NCBI GenBank assembly: GCA_002171975.2
Contig: NHIO02000019.1
Location: 1 to 32,978 of the forward strand
Source: Flavobacteriales bacterium TMED191
Lineage (GTDB): Bacteria; Bacteroidota; Bacteroidia; Flavobacteriales; TMED113
Direction of reading: 5' to 3'
Length of the DNA stretch: 32,978 bases
In this document: piece after piece, positions 10,786-18,800 of the stretch
Numbering within the stretch: position 1 is the stretch's first letter
Layout: each line of letters begins with the position of its first letter
Position numbers and translations under genes: made by a program
Notes under the pieces: generated by a model
Told to the model about the DNA's origin: nothing
The model's input: only the letters and a program-made list of their open reading frames with translations
Databases searched by the model: none

Positions 10786-10807
10786 ATATAGTTTATATTT
10801 ACTATAT
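10786..10807. repeat. Inverted repeat in the divergent intergenic region (possible operator)
   Basis: ATATAGT and ACTATAT are perfect inverted arms separated by 8 nt (TTATATTT). They lie in the 135-bp gap between the divergent lipoprotein gene and the secreted thioredoxin-like gene, 40 nt before the latter's ATG. The dyad could bind a dimeric regulator or be chance in AT-rich sequence. I see no exact TAnnTTTG box on the plus strand in this gap. Confidence 0.25.
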
Positions 10808-10846
10808 TAGTGGACTGATTATTAACGAACTTTTAAACAAAAAATT

Positions 10847-12298
10847 ATGAAAAAACTATTACTATTTGCCATGTGCACATTTTTTTACTGCTCATATGCG
10901 CAATTGCCTCCTAATAGCTTTGGTGAAGACTTTACACTAACAGATATTAATGGTAACGAATTTAATTTACATTCTACTCTGGATGAAGGAAAGACCGTAA
11001 TACTAGATTTGTTTGCTACATGGTGTGGACCTTGTTGGAGCTACGCTGAAACGGGTGTACTAGAAGATTTGCAACAAGCATATCCGGACGATGTAGTTGT
11101 AGTCGCAGTTGAAGCAGATGCTACTACTGCTGCTTCTACAATTTACAATAGTGCTAATGGTGATTGGACAACTGTGATTGATTATTTGTTAATGGATGAC
11201 CCGAGCGGTGATGTTGCAGTAGATTATGCACTTGCATATTACCCAACTATATATAAAATATGTCCTGACAGAATGGTAACTGAAGTTGGTCAAATTGCAA
11301 GTGTAAATGCATTTATGACAGAAATAAATTCCTGTACTAGTGCTCAATACAGCAAAGATGCTAGAATTTTAAGTTATAATGGAGCAATGACATTTTGTGG
11401 TGGAAGTTTAGACGGTGGATCTGTATCAATTCAAAATTACAGTATTGGTGCATCCATGACATCCTGTGATATTTTAACAAAAGTTAACGGACAAACAGTT
11501 TCAACAACTCCATGGTCTGGGTCAATAGACACATACCAAACTGCCACAATTAACTTAAGCTCATTAAATAATATTCCCGATGGTGCAAATATTACCTTTG
11601 AAATAGATTATGAAGGTGATATGGATTCAAGCAACAACACCTTGAATCCTGGAATTCTTGGGTCAACAGGTGCTTCTAATACAATATCATTGTCTTTAAC
11701 AACTGACAACTGGGGCTCTGAAACATCTTGGGAATTAATTGGTCCAAATGGAACTGAAGCTTCAGGTAGTGGTTACGGAAATTACGAAACTATTAATTTA
11801 AATTGGGACCTAACACCAGGATGCTATATCTTTAACATATACGATTCATATGGAGATGGTCTAGAAGCATCAATATGGGGCGCTTATGATGACGGACAAG
11901 TTTCATTAACTGATAATAATTCTGGAGATGTAATTTGGTCAGCAGTTGCCTATGAATCTCAAGGGTCTGTTGCCTTTGAAGTATTAGCTCAATTTGATAT
12001 TTCGGAAGAACAATCTATGTTTGAAATTTCTCTATTTCCAAATCCATTTAAAGATTTTACAACAATCTCAATAAACTACTCAAAAAGCAATCATCTTCAT
12101 AGACACATGCCTTTAGATGATGCAGATATAAGTGTTTACAATAATGTCGGAAAAATAGTTTATTCTGAGAATATTACTCTAAATCCGGGTTTGAACAATA
12201 TTAGATTTGAGACAAATGATATCTTACCGGGTCTATATTATTTAAATGTAAACTTTGATGGTAAAAACAACCTTAAAACATTAAATATTATTAGATAA
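10847..12298 (+). CDS. Secreted thioredoxin-fold protein with type IX C-terminal sorting domain
   Basis: 483 residues. A Sec signal peptide (MKKLLLFAMCTFFYCSYAQ) is followed by a redoxin/thioredoxin-like domain (about 20-155) with the active-site motif FATWCGPCWSY (Cys60, Cys63). The middle (about 160-380) is strand-rich and contains a segment NIYDSYGDGLEASIWG of a kind seen in other secreted Bacteroidota proteins. The end (about 391-483) is a type-A type IX sorting domain: SLFPNPFKDF near its start, then ISVYNNVGKIVYS, LPGLYYLNV and a basic tail LKTLNIIR. It should therefore be exported by the SprA-dependent system and released or attached at the surface. The sorting domain contains an unusual HLHRHMPLDD insertion near residue 417. 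Substrate is unknown; disulfide exchange outside the cell is inferred from CGPC. It is followed by a strong terminator. Confidence 0.85.
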   Translation: MKKLLLFAMCTFFYCSYAQLPPNSFGEDFTLTDINGNEFNLHSTLDEGKTVILDLFATWCGPCWSYAETGVLEDLQQAYPDDVVVVAVEADATTAASTIYNSANGDWTTVIDYLLMDDPSGDVAVDYALAYYPTIYKICPDRMVTEVGQIASVNAFMTEINSCTSAQYSKDARILSYNGAMTFCGGSLDGGSVSIQNYSIGASMTSCDILTKVNGQTVSTTPWSGSIDTYQTATINLSSLNNIPDGANITFEIDYEGDMDSSNNTLNPGILGSTGASNTISLSLTTDNWGSETSWELIGPNGTEASGSGYGNYETINLNWDLTPGCYIFNIYDSYGDGLEASIWGAYDDGQVSLTDNNSGDVIWSAVAYESQGSVAFEVLAQFDISEEQSMFEISLFPNPFKDFTTISINYSKSNHLHRHMPLDDADISVYNNVGKIVYSENITLNPGLNNIRFETNDILPGLYYLNVNFDGKNNLKTLNIIR

Positions 12299-12311
12299 AA
12301 AATATATTTAA

Positions 12312-12346
12312 CAAAAAAAAAGCCACTCTTGGGTGGCTTTTTTTTT
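12312..12346 (+). terminator. Rho-independent terminator after the secreted thioredoxin-like gene
   Basis: The stem AGCCAC/GTGGCT (12321-12326 and 12333-12338) has a 6-nt loop. It is preceded by a run of A and followed by a run of T (to 12346). The A and T runs can pair, so it may act in both directions. It lies only about 20 nt before the ATG of the next codirectional gene. Confidence 0.9.
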
Positions 12347-12365
12347 AAAACTTAAATTAGAAAAT

Positions 12366-12845
12366 ATGAGAAACTTATTTTTTTTGTTTTGCCTAATTAT
12401 CAATTACAATACTTTTTCCCAAATACCTTCTGTTAATATTAAAACAGTTGATGGAGGGATAATTAATACTTCTGAATTCAATAATGATGGTCATCCTATG
12501 GTTATTAGTTTCTGGGCAACATGGTGTAAGCCTTGTAAAGAAGAATTGGATAATATTCATGAAGTTTATGAAGATTGGAGAGATGAAACAAATGTAAAAT
12601 TAATTGCCATTAGTATTGATGATGCACGAAATGCCTCTAAAATAAAACCACTTGCAAACTCTAAAAGATGGGACTACGAGGTTTACCATGATAGTAATAG
12701 TGAATTTGCAACTCAAATGGGAGTAAAACCTATACCTCACACATTTCTGTTAAACGGTGATAAAAAAATTATATGGAATCATACGGGCTATACTGATGGA
12801 GACGAAGAAGAGTTATATGATAAAATTTTAGAACTCCTAGAGTAA
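12366..12845 (+). CDS. TlpA-like thioredoxin-family thiol:disulfide oxidoreductase
   Basis: 159 residues from the ATG at 12366. An upstream non-ATG extension would begin inside the terminator hairpin and adds residues before the signal peptide. The signal peptide is MRNLFFLFCLIINYNTFSQ. The thioredoxin fold carries FWATWCKPCKEEL (Cys54, Cys57) and a cis-proline region KPIPHTFLL near the C-terminus, both typical of the TlpA/ResA group. Those proteins exchange disulfides in the periplasm, for example in cytochrome c maturation. The exported location is inferred from the signal peptide, and no lipobox is seen. It opens a run of four closely spaced plus-strand genes (4-nt gap to the next) with an outer-membrane protein and an Omp28-like lipoprotein, which suggests redox work at the cell envelope. 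Confidence 0.85.
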   Translation: MRNLFFLFCLIINYNTFSQIPSVNIKTVDGGIINTSEFNNDGHPMVISFWATWCKPCKEELDNIHEVYEDWRDETNVKLIAISIDDARNASKIKPLANSKRWDYEVYHDSNSEFATQMGVKPIPHTFLLNGDKKIIWNHTGYTDGDEEELYDKILELLE

Positions 12846-12849
12846 AAAA

Positions 12850-14472
12850 ATGAAAACCTATTTTTTTATAATAACATCAATTATATACCTACATGTCAAT
12901 GGGCAGAAATTTGGGAATATTTCAGGAAATGCCGAATTAAGCATTCAAACATTTCAAGAAGATTCTACTATAAACGCTGAAGCAAGAAATTCGTATACAA
13001 AAAGCTATGTTAATTTAATATATAATTATAAAAACATCATAGTTGGTTCTAGGTTTGAATTTTATAATAACGCCATTCCAGGATTGACAGATTATGAGGG
13101 TGCAGGGTTAGCTAATAAATTTATACAATATAAAAATCAATTTATTGATATTACTTTAGGAAATTTTTATGATGAATTTGGCAATGGACTTATTCTCAGA
13201 ACCTATTATGACTCTAATTTAGGAATTGATAATTCAATCAATGGATTTAGACTAAAAACAGTTCCTTCAATAGGCGTATACCTCACTGCTATAATAGGAC
13301 GGCAAAGATCTTATTGGGAATTATCCAATACAATAATAAAAGCATTGAACACAGATATCTTACTAAATGACATTTTACTAAAAAACTGGTCCTCAACTGT
13401 TAATTTAGGAGCAAGTTTTGTAACTAAAAAAGAAGAAGATGACAATCCTTTATATATCTTACCTGAAAATATTGGAGCTTTTAATGGACGATTAAATCTT
13501 ACAAAAGGTAAAATTAATCTGAATTTTGATTACGCCCACAAAATTAACGATCCATCTGCTGACAATAATTATATTTACAAAACTGGAAATGCTATAATTA
13601 TCACCAGCAATTACTCAGTTAAAGGTCTAGGCTTGTCACTAGGTTTAAAAAGACTAGAAAACATGAGCTTTAGAAGTGAACGAAATGCCATACTTCAAGA
13701 TTTAAATATCAATTTCATTACTCCTTTTACTAAACAGCAAAGCTATTCACTTGCAACAATTTACCCTTACACTAGTCAACCAAATGGTGAAATTGGGACT
13801 CAATTTGATCTATATTATACAATTCCCAAAAAAACTAAATTAGGTGGAAAATACGGAACAAGTATAAATATTAATTTTTCAAATGTATATGACATTGATA
13901 GAAGAATGATAAATGGAGCATCCACAATAAACGAAAGTGGAACATTGGGATACAATTCAAATTACTTCAAAAAAGGCGAAAAGCTTTTTCAAGAACTAAA
14001 TATAGAGATAGTTAAAAAATTTAATAAAAAATTAAAATTTATTGGATCATATATTTATCTAGAAAACAATGATAAGGTAATTAAATCTCAACCATTATTA
14101 AATAACCAAAATCATGAATATATCTATGCGAAAATTGCTATTATAGAATTTCTATATAAGATTAAACCTAAAAATTCTACAAGAATAGAATTACAACACC
14201 TTTCAACTAAACAGCACTTTGGCAATTGGATAATGGGACTTTTAGAATATAAATTAGCTCCTAACTGGTTTTGGTCAGTTCAAGATCTTTATAATTATGG
14301 ACACCCAAATCAACCTCACTACTATTCTATATCTTCAGGTTACACAAAAGGTGCAAATAGACTATCAATTACATATGGAAAACAAAGAGCAGGCTTATTT
14401 TGTGTAGGGGGAGTATGCAGAGAAGTGCCTGCATCTAATGGATTCTCCATTAATTTAACTAGTTCATTTTAA
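12850..14472 (+). CDS. DUF6029-like outer-membrane beta-barrel protein
   Basis: 540 residues: a short signal peptide (to about NGQ at residue 19) and then a long strand-rich protein ending in an aromatic-terminated strand (SINLTSSF), as expected for an outer-membrane beta-barrel. It resembles the Bacteroidota family I know as DUF6029, which has no assigned function; the family name is from memory. The protein contains exactly two cysteines, Cys518 and Cys523, in the motif GLFCVGGVCREV just before the last strand. The pair probably forms a disulfide in the final hairpin loop. It lies 4 nt after the TlpA-like gene and 4 nt before the Omp28-like gene, both of which encode CXXC thioredoxin folds. 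A thiol-disulfide link among the three is an inference from this arrangement. Confidence 0.7.
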   Translation: MKTYFFIITSIIYLHVNGQKFGNISGNAELSIQTFQEDSTINAEARNSYTKSYVNLIYNYKNIIVGSRFEFYNNAIPGLTDYEGAGLANKFIQYKNQFIDITLGNFYDEFGNGLILRTYYDSNLGIDNSINGFRLKTVPSIGVYLTAIIGRQRSYWELSNTIIKALNTDILLNDILLKNWSSTVNLGASFVTKKEEDDNPLYILPENIGAFNGRLNLTKGKINLNFDYAHKINDPSADNNYIYKTGNAIIITSNYSVKGLGLSLGLKRLENMSFRSERNAILQDLNINFITPFTKQQSYSLATIYPYTSQPNGEIGTQFDLYYTIPKKTKLGGKYGTSININFSNVYDIDRRMINGASTINESGTLGYNSNYFKKGEKLFQELNIEIVKKFNKKLKFIGSYIYLENNDKVIKSQPLLNNQNHEYIYAKIAIIEFLYKIKPKNSTRIELQHLSTKQHFGNWIMGLLEYKLAPNWFWSVQDLYNYGHPNQPHYYSISSGYTKGANRLSITYGKQRAGLFCVGGVCREVPASNGFSINLTSSF

Positions 14473-14476
14473 ATCT

Positions 14477-15337
14477 ATGAAAAATTATATATTCATCATA
14501 TGTGGATTTCTTTTAACATGTTGCGACACAATTGAACCACCATTTTTACAGAGCAATTCTCAAACAAGCCAAAAAATTATTATGATTGAGAAATTTACGG
14601 GCCATAAATGCAGTAATTGTCCAGCTGCAACAATAAAAATAAAAGAATTGCAAGAATTATATCAAGATGCAATAATTCCTGTTTCAATTCATCCAGGTGG
14701 TCTTCCTGAATTTACTAACACAGATAACAATTACACCTACGATTTTACAACAAATTCTAGTAATATAATCGCTGATGATATGGGAGCAACTTTTTTACCA
14801 CTAGGTACTGTAAATCGTGTGGAAGAAGGTATTTCTAACAGATGTTTTACAAAAGATCAATGGGCATCTGAAATTGAAAATCTTCTATATGACTCAAAAG
14901 GATTACCTAGACCAAAAAAGTTTGATATTGAAATTTCAACCATTTTCAATAATTCAACAAGAGAACTAACAATTGAAACAAATGTAGCTTCCTTATCATC
15001 ATTACAAAATTTTTTCAAACTAGCCATAATTGTAATAGAAGATGGAATTATTGCTCCACAAATTGATGGCACTGAATATATTGAAAACTATGAACACAAC
15101 AATATTTACAGATGTGATGTAAACGGTACATATGGAGAAATTATAAATGATTTAAAAGGTTTAGATGAAGAATTTGTATTTGAATCTTCATATATAATCA
15201 CCTTAAATCAAAACCTAAATTCTAATTGGACAAATGATTGGGATAATATAAATAATTGCTTTATCGTGGCATATGTGTATGATGCAGAATCATTAATTAT
15301 TCAGGATGTTGTTAAAAAAGCAATCATAAATGAATAA
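14477..15337 (+). CDS. Omp28-related lipoprotein with thioredoxin-like CXXC motif
   Basis: 286 residues. The N-terminus MKNYIFIICGFLLTCCDT looks like a lipoprotein signal with Cys15 or Cys16 as the acylated residue; the lipobox is imperfect. The segment MIEKFTGHKCSNCPAA (CSNC at 45-48) is the hallmark of the Omp28-related family, whose N-terminal half has a thioredoxin-like fold. The name comes from a Porphyromonas 28-kDa outer-membrane protein. Three further cysteines (in SNRCFTKDQW, YRCDVNG and NNCFIVAY) occur later. The biochemical role of the family is not settled. It starts 4 nt after the DUF6029-like gene and overlaps the next gene by 8 nt, so translation is probably coupled. Confidence 0.8.
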   Translation: MKNYIFIICGFLLTCCDTIEPPFLQSNSQTSQKIIMIEKFTGHKCSNCPAATIKIKELQELYQDAIIPVSIHPGGLPEFTNTDNNYTYDFTTNSSNIIADDMGATFLPLGTVNRVEEGISNRCFTKDQWASEIENLLYDSKGLPRPKKFDIEISTIFNNSTRELTIETNVASLSSLQNFFKLAIIVIEDGIIAPQIDGTEYIENYEHNNIYRCDVNGTYGEIINDLKGLDEEFVFESSYIITLNQNLNSNWTNDWDNINNCFIVAYVYDAESLIIQDVVKKAIINE

Positions 15338-15956
15338 GTTTTTTATAACTCTATTTTATTTTTTATTTAGTACAATCTGTATTAGTCAAAATTTTCATGG
15401 AGGGATTATTGTAGGTGCATCAACAAGTCAAGTTTCTGGAGATGGATTAAGTGGATTTAACAAAATAGGGCCTAGATTTGGAATATATATTAATCAAGAA
15501 ATTGACTGGTATGGATTACAATTAGAATTACAATATATAACAAAAGGAAGTAAAAAAAAAACTGACTCAAGCAACCCAAATGACAATATTAATAACTTAT
15601 CATTTAATTCTTTAAATAATTATAACTTCCATTTAGAGTATATCGGAGTCCCTATTTTATTCTTTTCAAGAATTAAAAAAAACATAAAACTAGAGTTAGG
15701 AACATCTTTTAATTTTATTATTAAACAGAGTGAAGAAATTGACTTTTATTTAGATAATTCCAATGAAGTACATAACTTTGAATCAGACATCATTTTAGGA
15801 ATAACATACCCAATAAATAATAAAATACTACTCAACACAAGAATTTCAAACTCTATTTCCCCAATTCGTCCTCATGCATCTGGAGAGACATATCGATTAA
15901 ATAGAGGACAGTATAATACTGTTTTATGTTTTAGTTTATATTATAAATTATATTAA
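15330..15956 (+). CDS. Small outer-membrane beta-barrel protein (PorT-like/OMP_b-brl type)
   Basis: 208 residues: signal peptide (MNKFFITLFYFLFSTICISQ), then alternating strands with the opening NFHGGIIVGASTSQVSGDGLSG and GPRFGIYINQ. This is the standard start of Bacteroidota 8-stranded PorT-family or outer-membrane-barrel proteins. It ends in the strand TVLCFSLYYKLY. Function is not assigned. The ATG overlaps the last codons of the Omp28-like gene, so the two are likely co-translated. It is the last gene of the plus-strand unit. Its stop lies only 3 nt from the stop of the convergent ruvB, with no visible terminator between. Confidence 0.75.
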   Translation: MNKFFITLFYFLFSTICISQNFHGGIIVGASTSQVSGDGLSGFNKIGPRFGIYINQEIDWYGLQLELQYITKGSKKKTDSSNPNDNINNLSFNSLNNYNFHLEYIGVPILFFSRIKKNIKLELGTSFNFIIKQSEEIDFYLDNSNEVHNFESDIILGITYPINNKILLNTRISNSISPIRPHASGETYRLNRGQYNTVLCFSLYYKLY

Positions 15957-15959
15957 AAA

Positions 15960-16985
15960 CTAGAAAATTTTTACTTGTGCACCTGGTAAATTTTTATTTA
16001 AATAATCATACGCCTTTTTTGTAGCTTGTCTTCCCCTAGGTGTTCTCTCAAGATAACCTTGTTGAATTAAAAATGGCTCTATCACTTCTTCCAAGGTGTC
16101 AGACTCTTCAGCAACAGCAGTAGAAATAGTAGTTAATCCAACAGGACCACCATTAAATTTATCAATTATACAAGTAAGAATTCTTTTATCCATTCTATTA
16201 AGTCCATTTTTATCTACATGTAATGAAGCTAAAGCAGTTTCTGTAATTTCTAAATCGATAGCTCCTGTTCCTTTAACTTGTGCAAAATCCCGAACTCGTT
16301 TGACATATTGATTAGCAATCCTCGGAGTTCCTCTACTTCTACTAGCAATCTCAACTGCTGCATTATCACTGATTTGGATGCCTAAAATATCCGACGATCT
16401 CTTAACAATTTTTGTAAGTGTAGTAGCATCATAATAATCTAAACGACAAGGAATACTAAATCTATCTCTTAAAGGCTGAGTTAATAAACCTGCACGTGTT
16501 GTAGCACCAATTAAAGTAAAGTGATTGAGATTAATCTGAACAGATCTTGCACTTGGACCACTTTCTATCATAACATCAATCCTAAAATCTTCCATGGCAG
16601 AATATAAATATTCTTCAACAACTGTACTTAATCTATGTATTTCATCAATAAATAAGACATCTCTTTCTTCTAAACTAGTTAATAAACCCGCTAAATCACC
16701 AGGTTTCTCAATAACAGGGCCAGATGTTATTTTTAAATTAGAACCTAATTCTTTTTTAATAATATGTGCAAGAGTTGTTTTTCCCAAGCCTGGTGGACCG
16801 TGTAATAAAACATGGTCTAACGCCTCACCTCTTTGATTAGCTGCAGTTACAAATATTTTTAAATTTTTTAAAATTTCGTTTTGACCAGAAAAATCTTCAA
16901 AAGAAAGTGGTCGCAATTTATTGTCAAATTCTAAATATTCAGAGTTTGAGTCATTAAGTTCATCATACTTATCATTTTCTTCCAT
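15960..16985 (-). CDS. ruvB: Holliday junction branch-migration ATPase RuvB
   Basis: 341 residues, the family norm. RuvB is the hexameric AAA+ motor that drives branch migration with RuvA. Visible elements are the N-terminal [12 protein letters not shown], Walker A GPPGLGKT (63-70), Walker B FIDEIH (114-119), sensor 1 GATTRAG (161-167), the arginine-finger region LRDRF (173-177), sensor 2 [17 protein letters not shown], and a winged-helix C-terminus with [19 protein letters not shown] start. It follows ctaD on the same strand after 45 nt without an obvious terminator, so it may be transcribed as the tail of the respiratory operon. I recall this respiratory-ruvB order from other Flavobacteria. 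Confidence 0.97.
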   Translation of the reverse strand: MEENDKYDELNDSNSEYLEFDNKLRPLSFEDFSGQNEILKNLKIFVTAANQRGEALDHVLLHGPPGLGKTTLAHIIKKELGSNLKITSGPVIEKPGDLAGLLTSLEERDVLFIDEIHRLSTVVEEYLYSAMEDFRIDVMIESGPSARSVQINLNHFTLIGATTRAGLLTQPLRDRFSIPCRLDYYDATTLTKIVKRSSDILGIQISDNAAVEIASRSRGTPRIANQYVKRVRDFAQVKGTGAIDLEITETALASLHVDKNGLNRMDKRILTCIIDKFNGGPVGLTTISTAVAEESDTLEEVIEPFLIQQGYLERTPRGRQATKKAYDYLNKNLPGAQVKIF

Positions 16986-17030
16986 AAATATTTAAGTTAT
17001 GAATTATTAATTAAATAAAAGACGAAAAGC

Positions 17031-18788
17031 TTAATGCGCCTCTTCCTCACCCTTTTTGAGTGGAACTATCTGTGAAACAAAATCATCATCCATACCAGGT
17101 TTAGAATAATCATATGCCCACCTGTGCACTTTTGGTATTTCGCCCGGCCAATTTCCGTGGATATGTTCAACTGGAGTAGTCCATTCCAGTGTGTTAGATT
17201 TCCAAGGATTTTGTGAAGCTTTAGGGCCTCTGTACATGCTATAAAAAAAGTTGAAAAAGAAAATAACCTGGAATAAGGCTCCAACAATTGCAAAAAAGCT
17301 AACTACTTCATTTATATCTAATAAATTATCAAACATTGGAAATGCCGTGTTTGAGTAATATCTCCTTGGTAATCCAGCCATTCCTAAAAAATGCATAGGA
17401 AAAAAAGTACCATAAGCGCAAATAAATGTTCCCCAAAAATGAACATATCCAAGTTTTAAATTCATCATTCTACCATACATTTTTGGATACCAATGATAAA
17501 CACCGGCTAACATTCCAAATATTGCAGATAATCCCATTACAATATGAAAATGGGCAACCACAAAATAAGTGTCATGAACATTAATGTCAAGCGCACTATC
17601 TCCTAGGATTAGTCCTGTGAGTCCGCCAGTAATAAATGTTGAAACGAGACCTATTGAAAATAACATTGCAGGAGTAAATTGCAGATTACCTCTCCATAGA
17701 GTAGCAATATAATTAAACACCTTAATAGCAGATGGAATAGCAATTAGTAGAGTAGTAAAAACAAATACTGAACCTAGAAACGGATTCATACCTGTAATAA
17801 ACATATGATGTCCCCATACAATAAAAGATAGAAAGGCAATTGCTAATATTGAACCAATCATAGCTCTATAACCAAAAATTGGTTTTCGTGAATTAGTAGC
17901 AATAATTTCAGAAGTTAAACCAAGGGCAGGTAACAATACAATATAGACCTCAGGATGGCCTAAGAACCAAAATAGGTGTTGAAATAAGATTGGGTTCCCA
18001 CCTGCATGCGATAAAACTTCACCTTGTACTAAAATGTCTGATAAAAAGAAACTGGTACCAAAACTTCTATCAAAAACTAAAAGTAGTGCAGCTGATAATA
18101 AAACAGGAAAGGATAAAACACCTAAAATTGCAGTTATGAACAATGCCCAGACTGTTAAAGGTAGACGAGTCATGGTGAGCCCTTCTGTTCTAAGATTCAA
18201 TACAGTAACAATATAATTTAGACCCCCTAATAATGAGGAAATAATAAATAATGTCATACTAACTAGCCAAAGGGTCATCCCTAATCCAGACCCTGACATT
18301 GCCTGTGGAACAGCACTTAGTGGAGGATAAATAGTCCACCCAGCAGCCGCAGGTCCAGATTGAACAAATAGTGATATAATCATAATTACACTTGAAGCAA
18401 AAAAGAACCAATATGATAACATATTCATAAAGCCTGAAGCCATATCTCGTGCTCCTACTTGAAGTGGAAGTAATAGATTAGCAAAAGTTCCACTTAATCC
18501 TCCGGTTAACACAAAGAATACCATAATAGTCCCATGAATTGTAACTAATGAAAGATAAATATCAGGACTCATTACTCCACCCTCTGCCCATCTTCCTAAA
18601 AAAAATGATAAAACTCCACTAGACTCTCCTGGGTTAGCAAGTTGAATACGAAATAATGCAGACATAACCATTGCAACTACTCCCATAAACATACCTGTAA
18701 TCAAAAACTGCTTGGATATCATTTTATGATCCAAAGTAAAAACATATTTAGAAAAAAAGTTTTCTTCGTGATGTCCATGTTCACTCAT
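17031..18788 (-). CDS. ctaD: Cytochrome c oxidase subunit I (aa3-type heme-copper oxidase)
   Basis: 585 residues from the ATG at 18788 (MSEHGHHEENFF); a TTG nine bases upstream is less likely. This is the catalytic oxidase subunit with about 12 membrane helices. Metal ligands are visible: His85 in TIHGTIM and His415 for the low-spin heme, His413 for the high-spin heme (VAHFHIVMG), and His278, His327 and His328 for CuB, with Tyr282 in GHPEVYI as the crosslinked tyrosine. The GHPEV glutamate (280), the ARDMA aspartate (115) and IPSAIKVF (Lys356) indicate D- and K-type proton channels, so this is an A1-type oxidase. It ends in an acidic soluble tail (PLKKGEEEAH). It follows coxB by 12 nt. No subunit III gene is seen in the locus. 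Confidence 0.97.
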   Translation of the reverse strand: MSEHGHHEENFFSKYVFTLDHKMISKQFLITGMFMGVVAMVMSALFRIQLANPGESSGVLSFFLGRWAEGGVMSPDIYLSLVTIHGTIMVFFVLTGGLSGTFANLLLPLQVGARDMASGFMNMLSYWFFFASSVIMIISLFVQSGPAAAGWTIYPPLSAVPQAMSGSGLGMTLWLVSMTLFIISSLLGGLNYIVTVLNLRTEGLTMTRLPLTVWALFITAILGVLSFPVLLSAALLLVFDRSFGTSFFLSDILVQGEVLSHAGGNPILFQHLFWFLGHPEVYIVLLPALGLTSEIIATNSRKPIFGYRAMIGSILAIAFLSFIVWGHHMFITGMNPFLGSVFVFTTLLIAIPSAIKVFNYIATLWRGNLQFTPAMLFSIGLVSTFITGGLTGLILGDSALDINVHDTYFVVAHFHIVMGLSAIFGMLAGVYHWYPKMYGRMMNLKLGYVHFWGTFICAYGTFFPMHFLGMAGLPRRYYSNTAFPMFDNLLDINEVVSFFAIVGALFQVIFFFNFFYSMYRGPKASQNPWKSNTLEWTTPVEHIHGNWPGEIPKVHRWAYDYSKPGMDDDFVSQIVPLKKGEEEAH

Positions 18789-18800
18789 AATATTCAATAT

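Noticed and set aside
18789..18797. TTG start for oxidase subunit I
   Set aside because: The ATG nine bases downstream gives a normal N-terminus and a plausible 12-nt gap to coxB.
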